A stretch of DNA of 64,000 bases, taken from NCBI RefSeq assembly GCF_000332645.1, contig NZ_AMXN01000006.1:62001-126000 (forward strand), given 5' to 3'. Shown here in pieces: positions 28,905 to 37,388 of the stretch. Under the pieces are notes generated by a model. That model made no database searches, was not told the DNA's origin, and saw only the letters and a program-made list of their open reading frames with translations. Numbering within the stretch: position 1 is the first letter of the stretch; every line of letters starts with the position of its first letter. This stretch comes from Bacillus inaquosorum KCTC 13429 (GTDB lineage: Bacteria > Bacillota > Bacilli > Bacillales > Bacillaceae). A program made the position numbers and the translations under genes.

Positions 28905-29106
28905 AAACAAATCGCTTAATCTGAAATCAGAGCGGGGGACCCAATAGAACGGCTTTTTGCCGTTGGGGTGAATCCTTTTTAGGTAGGGCTAACTCTCATA
29001 TGCCCGAATCCGTCAGCTAACCTCGTAAGCGTTCGTGAGAGGAGATGAATGAAACCTGTGTTCGATGTAATGGCACAGGGGCATCCGTTTGCCTCTGTGT
29101 TTTTTG
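28905..29106 (+). promoter_or_regulatory. c-di-AMP riboswitch (ydaO-yuaA type) of kimA
   Basis: The leader has the hallmark segments GCGGGGGACCCAA (28933-), TTGGGGTGAAT, AGGTAGGGC, and CCGAATCCGTCAGCTAACCT (29008-) of the ydaO motif. A hairpin in between (ACGGC-TTTTT-GCCGT) fills the variable arm. The expression platform is a terminator at 29074-29106 (CACAGGGGCA/TGCCTCTGTG plus T run). The upstream CCTGTG (29055-29060) can pair with its first arm as an antiterminator. Binding of c-di-AMP is known to favour termination. This and the flanking sequence fill the 470-bp gap before kimA. Confidence 0.95.
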
Positions 29107-29240
29107 CCGTTCATTTTTTTAGAATGTAAATCGCATACAGAGACATCATAGCAGAAAGGACTATTACAAAATGTGAGAGCAAGATGCTGATGTTTTATTG
29201 TTTTAATTGAAAAATGAGAAATTAAAAGGGGAAGACATCG

Positions 29241-31064
29241 ATGTATCATTCAATCAAACGTTTTTTGATTGGGAAACCACTAAAATCTCAAGCAGCTGGA
29301 GAGCAAAAACTGACGAAATTAAAAGCCTTGGCAATGCTTTCCTCAGATGCGCTGTCATCTGTTGCATACGGGACAGAACAAATTCTAATCATTTTGGCAA
29401 CAATCAGTGCTGCTGCATTTTGGTACTCCATACCGATTGCGGTTGGCGTTCTTATATTGCTGCTCGCACTGATTCTTTCATACAGGCAGATTATTTACGC
29501 TTACCCGCAGGGCGGCGGGGCGTATGTCGTTTCTAAAGAAAACCTCGGTGAAAAGCCGGGATTGATCGCAGGCGGCTCACTGCTTGTCGATTATATTTTA
29601 ACAGTAGCGGTAAGTATCTCCGCAGGTACGGATGCCATCACGTCGGCCTTTCCTGCATTGCATGATTATCATGTGCCGATCGCTGTTTTTCTGGTGTTAG
29701 TCATTATGATTTTGAACCTGCGCGGGCTTTCGGAATCGGCATCGATTCTTGCCTATCCGGTTTATCTGTTTGTGGTGGCGCTTTTGGTTCTGATTGCAGT
29801 CGGGTTGTTTAAACTCATGACGGGGCAAATTGATCAGCCAGTCCATCATACACCGCTCGGCACACCGGTAGCCGGTATTACGCTGTTTTTACTGCTTAAG
29901 GCTTTTTCTTCCGGCTGCTCAGCGCTGACCGGGGTTGAGGCTATTTCTAACGCAATTCCGGCTTTCAAAAACCCGCCTGCGCGAAACGCAGCAAGAACGC
30001 TTGCAATGATGGGGATTTTGCTGGCGATTCTGTTCGCCGGCATTACGGTGCTCGCATACGGATATGGAACAGCGCCGAAGCCCGATGAAACGGTGGTTTC
30101 ACAAATTGCATCTGAAACCTTCGGGCGGAATGTGTTCTACTATGTCATCCAAGGTGTCACATCGCTTATTTTGGTTCTTGCGGCAAACACGGGATTTTCA
30201 GCTTTCCCGCAGCTTGCCTTCAACCTGGCGAGAGACCAGTATATGCCGCGTATGTTTACAGTCAGAGGCGACCGCTTAGGCTTCTCAAATGGAATTATCT
30301 TTTTAGGCGTTGCTTCCATTGTGCTCATCTTGTTATTCAGAGGACAGACAGAGCACTTAATCCCGTTATATGCTGTCGGCGTATTTATTCCATTTACGCT
30401 TTCGCAAACCGGCATGTGCATCAAATGGATCAAGCAAAAACCAAAAGGCTGGATCGGAAAAATGCTGATCAACTCCTGCGGCGCTTTGATTTCATTTATG
30501 GTTCTGTCGATCCTGTTCGTGACGAAGTTTAATGTCGTATGGCCGGTTTTAATCTTTATGCCTATCGTCGTTCTGTTGTTTTACGTAATTAAAAATCACT
30601 ATACAGCTGTCGGCGAACAGCTTCGCATCGTAGATAAACAGCCTGAAGAAATCAAAGGCACGGTCGTGATTGTGCCTGTAGCCGGTGTCACCACCGTCGT
30701 GCAAAAATCGATTCAATACGCGAAATCACTGTCCGATCAGGTGATTGCCGTTCACGTGTCATTTGACAGAGAACAGGAAAAGAAAGTCGAAAAACGCTGG
30801 GAAGAGCTCAATAACGGAGTGCGGCTCGTTACGCTTCACTCCTCGTACAGAAGCCTTGTCCATCCGTTTGATAAGTTTTTAGAAACAGTAGAAGCAAAAG
30901 CGAAGAAGGAGCAGTTTTCCGTCATGGTGCTGTTTCCGCAATTTATTACGAAAAAACGCTGGCACACCATCCTTCACAATCAATCAGCCTTCCTCCTAAG
31001 AGTCCGGCTGTTCTGGAAAAAGGACATAATCGTTGCCACACTGCCGTATCATTTTAAAAAATAA
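29241..31064 (+). CDS. kimA: High-affinity potassium importer KimA
   Basis: A 607-residue KUP-superfamily transporter (formerly YdaO). It has about 12 membrane helices (residues 30-465), opening with KALAMLSSDALSSVAYGTEQ and including YAYPQGGGAYVVSKENLG. A cytosolic C-terminal domain (about 470-607) follows, which in the known protein binds c-di-AMP and inhibits transport. It is therefore controlled by the same messenger at RNA and protein level. ATG 29241 follows AAAAGGGGAAG. Confidence 0.96.
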   Translation: MYHSIKRFLIGKPLKSQAAGEQKLTKLKALAMLSSDALSSVAYGTEQILIILATISAAAFWYSIPIAVGVLILLLALILSYRQIIYAYPQGGGAYVVSKENLGEKPGLIAGGSLLVDYILTVAVSISAGTDAITSAFPALHDYHVPIAVFLVLVIMILNLRGLSESASILAYPVYLFVVALLVLIAVGLFKLMTGQIDQPVHHTPLGTPVAGITLFLLLKAFSSGCSALTGVEAISNAIPAFKNPPARNAARTLAMMGILLAILFAGITVLAYGYGTAPKPDETVVSQIASETFGRNVFYYVIQGVTSLILVLAANTGFSAFPQLAFNLARDQYMPRMFTVRGDRLGFSNGIIFLGVASIVLILLFRGQTEHLIPLYAVGVFIPFTLSQTGMCIKWIKQKPKGWIGKMLINSCGALISFMVLSILFVTKFNVVWPVLIFMPIVVLLFYVIKNHYTAVGEQLRIVDKQPEEIKGTVVIVPVAGVTTVVQKSIQYAKSLSDQVIAVHVSFDREQEKKVEKRWEELNNGVRLVTLHSSYRSLVHPFDKFLETVEAKAKKEQFSVMVLFPQFITKKRWHTILHNQSAFLLRVRLFWKKDIIVATLPYHFKK

Positions 31065-31069
31065 AGCTC

Positions 31070-31102
31070 TAGGACCAAGGGAACCCACCTTGGTCTTTTT
31101 TT
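31070..31102 (+). terminator. Intrinsic terminator after kimA
   Basis: GACCAAGG pairs with CCTTGGTC around GAACCCA and is followed by a T run. Confidence 0.9.
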
Positions 31103-31123
31103 GGCGGGAAAAGGAGACATGCA

Positions 31124-31573
31124 ATGTATACGCAAGGCGCATTTGTCATTGTATTGAACGAAAATCAGCAGATTCTGCTGGTTAAACGAAAAGACGTTCC
31201 TTTATGGGATCTGCCGGGCGGCAGGGTTGATCCCGAGGAAACAGCTGAGGCAGCGGCAGTCCGGGAGGTATTGGAAGAGACGGGATACACAGCAGCGCTT
31301 TCTGCGAAAATAGGTGTCTATCAAAGGCCAAAGTTTCAAGATGAACAGCATGTGTTCGCCAGAAACATAACAGGCGGACGAGCGATAGCGAACGGCATGG
31401 AGACGGCGGGTTTGAAGTGGTTTTCTCCGCAGCGTTTGCCGTTTTTTATGGTGCCGAACCGAAAAAAGCAAATCAGTGATTTCAAGAACGGCGATCGAGA
31501 TGTAAATGTCACCCTCAAGGACAGCGGCATGCTTGCGGCGATTGACCTGTTCAAAAGAAGACTGGGCAAGTGA
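31124..31573 (+). CDS. mutTA: Nudix hydrolase, MutT-like
   Basis: A 149-residue Nudix protein. The full signature Gx5Ex7REUxEExGU is present at residues 33-55 (Gly33, Glu39, Arg47-Glu48, Glu51-Glu52, Gly54). It hydrolyses nucleoside diphosphate derivatives and may cleanse 8-oxo-dGTP, although the sequence alone does not fix the substrate. ATG 31124 follows AAAAGGAGAC. It stands alone between the kimA terminator and the ydaP promoter. Confidence 0.85.
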   Translation: MYTQGAFVIVLNENQQILLVKRKDVPLWDLPGGRVDPEETAEAAAVREVLEETGYTAALSAKIGVYQRPKFQDEQHVFARNITGGRAIANGMETAGLKWFSPQRLPFFMVPNRKKQISDFKNGDRDVNVTLKDSGMLAAIDLFKRRLGK

Positions 31574-31586
31574 TAAAGGTCTCCGG

Positions 31587-31612
31587 GTTTTAAAGCCTTT
31601 CTCCTGTGGTAT
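31587..31612 (+). promoter_or_regulatory. Candidate sigma-B promoter of ydaP
   Basis: GTTTTA (31587-31592), a 14-bp spacer and TGGTAT (31607-31612) match sigma-B boxes at five of six positions each. ydaP is a known sigma-B target. Confidence 0.7.
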
Positions 31613-31639
31613 TGAAAAAAGGAAAAAGGAGGATACGGC

Positions 31640-33364
31640 ATGGCACACAAAACTGCAGGACAAGCAATGACAGAACTGCTAGAACAATGGGGAGTTGATC
31701 ATGTTTATGGCATCCCCGGAGACAGTATAAATGAGTTTATTGAAGAATTAAGACACGAAAGAAATCAATTGAAATTCATTCAAACCCGCCATGAAGAGGT
31801 GGCAGCGCTGGCAGCCGCGGCTGAGGCAAAACTCACCGGCAAGATCGGCGTCTGCCTGTCGATCGCAGGGCCGGGGGCGGTTCACCTATTAAATGGTTTA
31901 TATGATGCAAAAGCGGACGGCGTCCCTGTGCTGGCGATTGCCGGACAGGTCTCATCAGGCGAAGTTGGACGGGATTATTTTCAGGAGATCAAGCTTGAGC
32001 AAATGTTTGAGGACGTGGCTGTGTTCAACAGAGAGGTACATAGCGCGGAATCACTTCCGGATCTCTTGAATCAGGCCATCCGCACCGCCTACAGCAAAAA
32101 AGGCGTCGCGGTATTGAGCGTGTCAGATGATTTGTTTGCAGAGAAGATCAAACGCGAGCCCGTGTACACTTCACCAGTGTATATTGAAGGGAATCTTGAA
32201 CCGAAAAAAGAACAGCTCGTCACTTGCGCACAATATATTAATAACGCCAAGAAGCCGATTATCTTGGCGGGGCAGGGAATGAAAAAGGCGAAGCGGGAGC
32301 TCTTGGCGTTTGCGGACAAAGCAGCCGCTCCGATCGTTGTCACGCTTCCGGCAAAAGGCGTTGTTCCCGATAAGCACCCGCATTTTCTCGGCAACCTCGG
32401 GCAGATCGGCACAAAGCCGGCTTACGAGGCAATGGAGGAATGTGATTTATTAATCATGCTTGGGACTTCATTTCCGTACCGCGATTATTTGCCTGATGAC
32501 ACGCCGGCAATCCAGCTTGATTCAGACCCGGCGAAAATCGGAAAACGCTATCCAGTGACAGCGGGCCTTGTTTGTGATTCGGCCCTCGGTCTGCGCGAAT
32601 TGACGGAGTATATTGAACGGAAGGAAGACAGAAGATTCCTGAATGCCTGCACGGAACATATGCAGCATTGGTGGAACGAAATTGAAAAAGATGAGACAGA
32701 GGCGGCAACACCGCTTAAACCCCAGCAGGTCGTGGCACGTCTTCAGGAAGCGGCAGCAGATGATGCGGTGCTCTCTGTAGATGTCGGCACTGTGACAGTC
32801 TGGATGGCGCGGCATTTCAAGATGAACGCGAACCAGGATTTCATCGTTTCCAGCTGGCTTGCGACAATGGGCTGCGGCCTGCCGGGAGCGATTGCGTCAA
32901 GCTTAGCCGAACCGGAGCGTCAGGCGATCGCTGTCTGCGGGGACGGGGGCTTTTCCATGGTCATGCAGGATCTTCCGACCGCCGTCAAATACAAGCTCCC
33001 AATCACCGTCGTCATTTTAAACAATGAAAACCTCGGCATGATCGAGTATGAGCAGCAGGTCAAGGGCAATATCGACTATGTCACAAAACTTCAAAATGTC
33101 GACTATGCCGCATTTGCAGAAAGCTGCGGAGCAAAGGGCATCAAGGTGACCAGAGCGGAAGAGCTTGCACCTGCTTTCCATGAGGCGTTACACGCTGACC
33201 AGCCGACCGTTGTGGACGTCATGATCGGAAATGAACCGCCGCTCCCTGGCAAAATCACCTACGGGCAGGCAAAAGGCTTCAGCAAGTACATGCTGAAAAA
33301 TTTCTTCGAAAACCAAAAAATCGAAATGCCGTCACTGAAGAAAAGTTTAAAGCGGTTATTCTAA
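31640..33364 (+). CDS. ydaP: Thiamine-pyrophosphate-dependent pyruvate oxidase YdaP
   Basis: A 574-residue TPP enzyme of the pyruvate oxidase/acetolactate synthase type. The N-terminal pyrimidine-binding domain has GIPGDSINEF and the catalytic Glu in TRHEEVAALAA. A central FAD-binding-type domain has ILAGQGMKKA. The C-terminal domain carries the TPP motif GDGGFSMVMQDL...NNENLGMIEYEQ. It probably decarboxylates pyruvate to acetate with electrons to quinone. ATG 31640 follows AAAAAGGAGG; a terminator follows the stop. Confidence 0.93.
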   Translation: MAHKTAGQAMTELLEQWGVDHVYGIPGDSINEFIEELRHERNQLKFIQTRHEEVAALAAAAEAKLTGKIGVCLSIAGPGAVHLLNGLYDAKADGVPVLAIAGQVSSGEVGRDYFQEIKLEQMFEDVAVFNREVHSAESLPDLLNQAIRTAYSKKGVAVLSVSDDLFAEKIKREPVYTSPVYIEGNLEPKKEQLVTCAQYINNAKKPIILAGQGMKKAKRELLAFADKAAAPIVVTLPAKGVVPDKHPHFLGNLGQIGTKPAYEAMEECDLLIMLGTSFPYRDYLPDDTPAIQLDSDPAKIGKRYPVTAGLVCDSALGLRELTEYIERKEDRRFLNACTEHMQHWWNEIEKDETEAATPLKPQQVVARLQEAAADDAVLSVDVGTVTVWMARHFKMNANQDFIVSSWLATMGCGLPGAIASSLAEPERQAIAVCGDGGFSMVMQDLPTAVKYKLPITVVILNNENLGMIEYEQQVKGNIDYVTKLQNVDYAAFAESCGAKGIKVTRAEELAPAFHEALHADQPTVVDVMIGNEPPLPGKITYGQAKGFSKYMLKNFFENQKIEMPSLKKSLKRLF

Positions 33365-33397
33365 AAAAACAGGGGCCTGAAAAAGCCCCTGTTTTTG
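33365..33397 (+). terminator. Intrinsic terminator after ydaP
   Basis: AAAACAGGGGC pairs with GCCCCTGTTTT around CTGAAAAA. Confidence 0.9.
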
Positions 33398-33457
33398 TGT
33401 TGGAAACAAATGTATTTTTGGTTATCATAGCATTATATTGCCTGTTAGGAGGAAACC

Positions 33458-33658
33458 ATGTTTGAATTCATAAAATTATCGGTGTACTTATTAGGATCCG
33501 CAGGAATGATTTATGCAGCCTGTCATGATGTTCGCCATGCTCAAAACGGCCACAAGGACAAATGCATCTTCTTTCAAAGCAAAAAGATCAGCGCATTTGT
33601 CCTTGTGTGTTTCATATGTTTATTCTTATCAAATTTTACAGGGTTCATGTCTTCATAA
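33458..33658 (+). CDS. Small membrane protein, function unknown
   Basis: A 66-residue protein with two hydrophobic segments (FIKLSVYLLGSAGMIYAA and ISAFVLVCFICLFLSNF) joined by a polar His/Lys-rich loop with a Cys. ATG 33458 follows TAGGAGGAA at ideal distance, which supports it as a real gene. It is convergent with the next gene; the stops are 2 bp apart. I do not recognise a family. Confidence 0.72.
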   Translation: MFEFIKLSVYLLGSAGMIYAACHDVRHAQNGHKDKCIFFQSKKISAFVLVCFICLFLSNFTGFMSS

Positions 33659-33660
33659 GC

Positions 33661-33930
33661 TTATTTCTCTTTTTTCTTCAGCCCGAAAAAGAAAGGAAAA
33701 GCAGAACCGACCAAGAAGGTGCCGAATAAAAACATGCCGCCGATAAACACGTGGAAATTCGTGTGTCCGGCCGTAAACGCGGTGATCAAGGAGATAATAC
33801 TGATCACGATCATGGCAATGCCGGGCGCGACTCTCATTTTTCCTTTTGATTTATAGGCAACAACAGAACATAAAATTCCGATTACAATAGGAACAATCCA
33901 CAAATAAAACAAAATAAATACTGACATCAT
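33661..33930 (-). CDS. Small integral membrane protein, function unknown
   Basis: An 89-residue protein with three hydrophobic helices (ILFYLWIVPIVIGILCSVVAY, PGIAMIVISIISLITAFT, FIGGMFLFGTFLVGSAFPFFFGL) and a basic tail KKKEK. I start at ATG 33930 (or the adjacent ATG 33927) after CGGAG. The open frame extends to 33957 without a binding site. It lies downstream of mntH on the same strand, separated by a terminator, so it is probably transcribed alone. No family recognised. Confidence 0.7.
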   Translation of the reverse strand: MMSVFILFYLWIVPIVIGILCSVVAYKSKGKMRVAPGIAMIVISIISLITAFTAGHTNFHVFIGGMFLFGTFLVGSAFPFFFGLKKKEK

Positions 33931-34003
33931 CAAAACTCCGATTTTTTCTTCTATCATAACAAATTTCTGTCAAAAAGGATATCAATGAGCTTTTCCGCAA
34001 AAT

Positions 34004-34032
34004 CAAAAACCGGCTTAGCAGCCGGTTTTTTC
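34004..34032 (-). terminator. Intrinsic terminator after mntH
   Basis: AACCGGC pairs with GCCGGTT around TGCTAA and is followed by T on the minus strand. It starts at the mntH stop. Confidence 0.88.
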
Positions 34033-35309
34033 TAACGAAACGTATCGACAATTAAAAATACATTCAAAGCAACGATCAATACAGCTATCAGCCAAGAAAC
34101 CACTGTGACCCATTTAGCGTTGATCAGTGACCCCATAATCCGTTTATTGCTTGTAAACATAATAAGCGGGATTAAGGCAAAGGCGATGCCGAAGGAGAGC
34201 ACAACCTGGCTCAGAACGAGAGCGGTCGTCGGATTGACGCCTGACGCGATGATCAGGATCGGCGGAATGATCGTGATAAAACGCCGTACATACAGCGGAA
34301 TGCGGTAGTTGATAAATCCTTGCATGATCACGTCGCCTGAAAGTGTGCCGACAGACGAACTGGATAGTCCCGCAACTAGCAGCCCGATCCCGAATAAAGC
34401 CGCTGACACAGGGCTGACAAGATGTCCGAATTGTTGAAATGCGACATCAAGATCCTCGACAAACAGCCCGTTTTTGAAGAATAGTGCGGCAGCCACAATC
34501 AGCATACTCGCATTAATAGCACCTGCAATCAGCATCGCTATTAAAATATCAATAAATTCGAATCTGAAGATTTTTTTCCGTTCCGCATCCGTTTTGCCGA
34601 CCACCCGCCGCTGTGTAAGGGCTGAGTGTAAATAAATGGCGTGCGGCATAACGGTTGCGCCGAGAATACCCGCTGCAAGAAGCACACTGTCAGTGCCGTG
34701 AAACGCCGGGACAAAAAGGCCCTTTATCACTGACGCGGCATCAGGCTTTGCGAAAAAGGTCTGCAGTGCAAAGGCGATTACCACTACAAACAGCATACCG
34801 GCAATGCCGGCTTCAAGTGAGCGATAACCGCGGCGCTGAAGCTCCAATATCGCGAAAGAGCCGATTGCCGCTATAATAGACGCTTCAAGCATCGGGATGC
34901 CAAACAGCAAATACAGTCCCAGAGCCGCTCCGATAAATTCCGCCAGATCAGTTGCAATAATGACCAGCTCGCCCTGAATCCATAAACCGATGGAGACAGG
35001 CTTTGGGAATTCTTCGCGGGCAACCTCAGGCAGGTTTTTGCCTGTCGCAATACCGAGTTTGGCGGATAATGATTGGATTAAAAGCGCCATGATATTAGAA
35101 AATAAAATCACCCATAGCAGCATATATCCGTATTTAGAACCTGCCGATATATTCGTTGCGAAGTTGCCGGGATCAATATAGGCGATGGCTGCTATAAACG
35201 CAGGACCCAGAAAAGGGAGCAGTCCTCTGAATCCTCTGATTTTCCCGTCAAGCGCATCTTGGACTGCTTTGGAACGGGGAGATTGTGCTGTGATGTCCTT
35301 GTTCATCAT
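34032..35309 (-). CDS. mntH: Manganese importer MntH (NRAMP)
   Basis: A 425-residue proton-coupled Mn2+ transporter. The metal-binding motifs are intact: DPGN in AYIDPGNFATN (first helix) and MPH in ATVMPHAIYLHS (sixth helix). Eleven helices are expected. Two ATG codons begin the frame (35309, 35306); the binding site is AGGTGAGAC. The promoter and MntR operator lie just upstream. Compare YcsG at 0.6-1.8 kb, a relative without these motifs. Confidence 0.96.
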   Translation of the reverse strand: MMNKDITAQSPRSKAVQDALDGKIRGFRGLLPFLGPAFIAAIAYIDPGNFATNISAGSKYGYMLLWVILFSNIMALLIQSLSAKLGIATGKNLPEVAREEFPKPVSIGLWIQGELVIIATDLAEFIGAALGLYLLFGIPMLEASIIAAIGSFAILELQRRGYRSLEAGIAGMLFVVVIAFALQTFFAKPDAASVIKGLFVPAFHGTDSVLLAAGILGATVMPHAIYLHSALTQRRVVGKTDAERKKIFRFEFIDILIAMLIAGAINASMLIVAAALFFKNGLFVEDLDVAFQQFGHLVSPVSAALFGIGLLVAGLSSSSVGTLSGDVIMQGFINYRIPLYVRRFITIIPPILIIASGVNPTTALVLSQVVLSFGIAFALIPLIMFTSNKRIMGSLINAKWVTVVSWLIAVLIVALNVFLIVDTFR

Positions 35310-35350
35310 GTCTCACCTGAATTCTGATTGTTTTTGCCATACAACAAAGA

Positions 35351-35366
35351 GTTTCCTTAAACCAAA
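35351..35366 (-). promoter_or_regulatory. MntR operator of mntH
   Basis: Read on the minus strand, TTTGGTTTAAGGAAAC closely matches the MntR box TTTGCCTTAAGGAAAC (two differences). It covers the start of transcription just downstream of the -10, as expected for Mn-dependent repression. Confidence 0.85.
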
Positions 35367-35379
35367 TTATTTTATCTAC

Positions 35380-35408
35380 ATCATATGACCATCCCGGTTT
35401 CTTGTCAA
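35380..35408 (-). promoter_or_regulatory. Sigma-A promoter of mntH
   Basis: On the minus strand, TTGACA (35408-35403), a 17-bp spacer and TATGAT (35385-35380) give a near-consensus promoter. Confidence 0.85.
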
Positions 35409-35487
35409 CCGAAGATGTTTAAAATACACTCTCAAATTTTTCCCTGTTATGTAACATGATATGTAGGGATTCGGATAAAGTCCCATA

Positions 35488-35520
35488 TAAAAAGACATCG
35501 TTTCAGTTCGAAACGATGCC
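35488..35520 (-). terminator. Intrinsic terminator after ydaS
   Basis: GCATCGTTT pairs with AAACGATG(T) around CGAACTG and is followed by CTTTTTATA on the minus strand. Confidence 0.85.
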
Positions 35521-35537
35521 TCCTATATCAAATGAAT

Positions 35538-35804
35538 TTAGGCTTCCTTCCGCAGCCCGCGGAACACGAGGCTCAGCAAGAACACGAAGATGGCGGCCCC
35601 GATGATGGCCGGGAAAATAGCAAAGCCGGCGAGGCTCGGTCCCCAAGTGCCAAGGAGTCCGTGTCCGATCCAAGCGCCGATCAGCCCGGCAATCATAGAG
35701 CCGAAAATTCCTCCCGGCATCCGATTTCCTACGATGGCGCTTCCGATTAATCCGATAACGATAGCAACGACTAATGAAACCAAAAAGCTAATCATCATAC
35801 TCAC
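35538..35804 (-). CDS. ydaS: GlsB/YeaQ/YmgE-type membrane protein YdaS
   Basis: An 88-residue protein with three hydrophobic helices and the Gly-rich family pattern (FLVSLVVAIVIGLIGSAIVG, PGGIFGSMIAGLIGAWIGHGLLG, FAIFPAIIGAAIFVFLLSLVFR). It is a small general-stress-associated membrane protein of unknown mechanism. The start is among GTG/ATG codons at 35804-35795; GAGAGGTGAG lies upstream. A sigma-B-like promoter precedes it. Confidence 0.87.
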   Translation of the reverse strand: MSMMISFLVSLVVAIVIGLIGSAIVGNRMPGGIFGSMIAGLIGAWIGHGLLGTWGPSLAGFAIFPAIIGAAIFVFLLSLVFRGLRKEA

Positions 35805-35828
35805 CTCTCATAAATGATTTATCAATCA

Positions 35829-35854
35829 ATAACCGCTTATACCAAACCCGAAAC
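35829..35854 (-). promoter_or_regulatory. Candidate sigma-B promoter of ydaS
   Basis: On the minus strand, GTTTCG (35854-35849), a 14-bp spacer and GGTTAT (35834-35829) match four and five of six consensus bases. Confidence 0.62.
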
Positions 35855-35872
35855 ATTGAAAAGCATATCGCG

Positions 35873-36325
35873 TTATGAAACTGTTTTGATTTTTCGCTGC
35901 ACGCTTCCGTCAGCCAAATGAACAATGACCTCAGTGCCTTTATGTGCTGCGATTTCCTTTGCCCGTTCAATCGCTTCTTTCTTTGTATCCTTGATCTCAG
36001 ACACACGTTTGGCACCCTCGGCTTTGACCGCCCAGCCGTTTTTATGCTTGATGACATGCTCTGCTTTATCCATGAGCTCAGGGTCTCCGCCGCTGTTTGA
36101 ATCTTCATCTCGCTCTGTCTCATCATCATGCTTGAGGAAATCATCAATTTCTTCTTTAGAGGCGTTTTCCGCCCATTCCTTTGCTTTGCTTGTCGCAATC
36201 GGAATTGCGCGTCCATCCTCATAGCCTTCATCAATCATCGCATTCGCAATGTCAATGGCTTTTTTCTTCACCGGCTTCTCAAGATTTTTCAATGAAGCGG
36301 GATAATCCTTCATCGACCAAGGCAT
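35873..36325 (-). CDS. ydaT: General stress protein YdaT (DUF2188)
   Basis: A 150-residue soluble protein. The N-terminal half (MPWSMKDYPASLKNLE..., IDIANAMIDEGYEDGRAIPIATSKAKEWAEN) is a ChaB-like helical segment. The C-terminal half (VIKHKNGWAVKAEGAKRVSEI...KGTEVIVHLADGSVQRKI) is a DUF2188 domain. Start ATG 36325 lies 8 bases from GGAG; the ATG at 36331 is too close. Exact molecular function is unknown. The promoter is a near-consensus sigma-B site. Confidence 0.9.
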   Translation of the reverse strand: MPWSMKDYPASLKNLEKPVKKKAIDIANAMIDEGYEDGRAIPIATSKAKEWAENASKEEIDDFLKHDDETERDEDSNSGGDPELMDKAEHVIKHKNGWAVKAEGAKRVSEIKDTKKEAIERAKEIAAHKGTEVIVHLADGSVQRKIKTVS

Positions 36326-36356
36326 GTCCATCACTCCTTTTCCTTTTATAAAAATG

Positions 36357-36381
36357 GTACCCGCAGGTGAAAAATAAAAAC
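36357..36381 (-). promoter_or_regulatory. Sigma-B promoter of ydaT
   Basis: On the minus strand, GTTTTT (36381-36376), a 13-bp spacer and GGGTAC (36362-36357) are a close match to the sigma-B consensus. Confidence 0.8.
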
Positions 36382-36441
36382 GTTTCCGAGAAAATGAAGG
36401 TATACTATATAGTAGAAAAACGGAAGGGAAGTGCGAGTTGG

Positions 36442-37260
36442 GTGACAACAGAACGAAAAGAAGACTTACATCAGCAATTAAAAGAAATAGAGAAATGGGA
36501 AAAAGATCAGCAAAAAGTCTGGTTTTGGGAAAAGCTCAGCCGTCTCCCGTTTCAGCTGCTGGACAAGCTGACGCCGGAATTCATTCAGAAAAAAATCGGT
36601 AAGCTCTTGGATGAGGTCGGCAGCTTTGTTCAAACAGGAGGACAGTACCTGACATCTCAAAAACAGATTATCAATATGTTTCAAAAGAAACTGCCGGAGG
36701 AGATCTTCGAATCACTCGAAGACGTACAAAAAGCGCCTCTTTCTGTCATGGATGAAATTGCGGAAGGAATGGGCAAAAACAGAATTAACGCCGCAACTGT
36801 TCAAGGCGCGACAACGGGTGTGGGCGGCGTGTTTACCCTGGCGGCAGACATTCCGGCCGTGCTTGGCCTGTCGTTAAAAACGTTACAGGATATTGCGGTT
36901 GCTTACGGCTATGACCCAAAGGAGAAAAAAGAGCGTGTCTTCATCGTAAAATGTTTGCAGCTGACATCGGCTGATGTTGTCGGCAAAAAATCGATTTTGC
37001 AAGGATTAAAAGACTATGATCAAGATCGTACATATAAGAATGTCGCTTCTGAAATCCAGGGCTGGCGTGAAGTCGTTTTAGGCTATCGCGACACGTTTGG
37101 CTGGAAAAAGCTTTTTCAGCTGGTGCCGGTCGCAGGAATGGTCTTTGGCGCGGCAGCCAATCGCTCAACATTAAACGACATTACCGAAACGGGCATGATG
37201 CTGTATAAAAAGCGGCGCATTCTTGCGCGGCTGAAAGAAACAGAACAAGGGATGGAATAG
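36442..37260 (+). CDS. ydbA: EcsC-family protein YdbA
   Basis: A 272-residue protein with the EcsC domain, seen in NAATVQGATTGVGGVFTLAADIPAVLGLSLKTLQDIAVAYGYD (near residue 120-165) and a hydrophobic PVAGMVFGAAANRSTL tail. The N-terminal 50 residues are charged and helical. I start at GTG 36442 with GGAAGGGAAG upstream. The frame is open back to 36367 but overlaps the divergent ydaT promoter. The role is unknown; EcsC is associated with an ABC exporter. Confidence 0.8.
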   Translation: MTTERKEDLHQQLKEIEKWEKDQQKVWFWEKLSRLPFQLLDKLTPEFIQKKIGKLLDEVGSFVQTGGQYLTSQKQIINMFQKKLPEEIFESLEDVQKAPLSVMDEIAEGMGKNRINAATVQGATTGVGGVFTLAADIPAVLGLSLKTLQDIAVAYGYDPKEKKERVFIVKCLQLTSADVVGKKSILQGLKDYDQDRTYKNVASEIQGWREVVLGYRDTFGWKKLFQLVPVAGMVFGAAANRSTLNDITETGMMLYKKRRILARLKETEQGME

Positions 37261-37264
37261 CAGA

Positions 37265-37299
37265 AAGCAGACGGACACCACGATCCGCCTGCTTTTTTT
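37265..37299 (+). terminator. Intrinsic terminator after ydbA
   Basis: AGCAGACGGA pairs with TCCGCCTGCT with one internal mismatch and is followed by seven T. Confidence 0.82.
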
Positions 37300-37328
37300 A
37301 GTGGAAACACACCTAATGTGTTTTGTTT

Positions 37329-37353
37329 GTTTAAAAGAATTGATAGCGGGAAT
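37329..37353 (+). promoter_or_regulatory. Sigma-B promoter of gsiB
   Basis: GTTTAA (37329-37334), a 13-bp spacer and GGGAAT (37348-37353) are essentially the well-studied gsiB promoter. Confidence 0.92.
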
Positions 37354-37388
37354 ACAACAACCAACACCAATTAAAGGAGGAATTCAAA

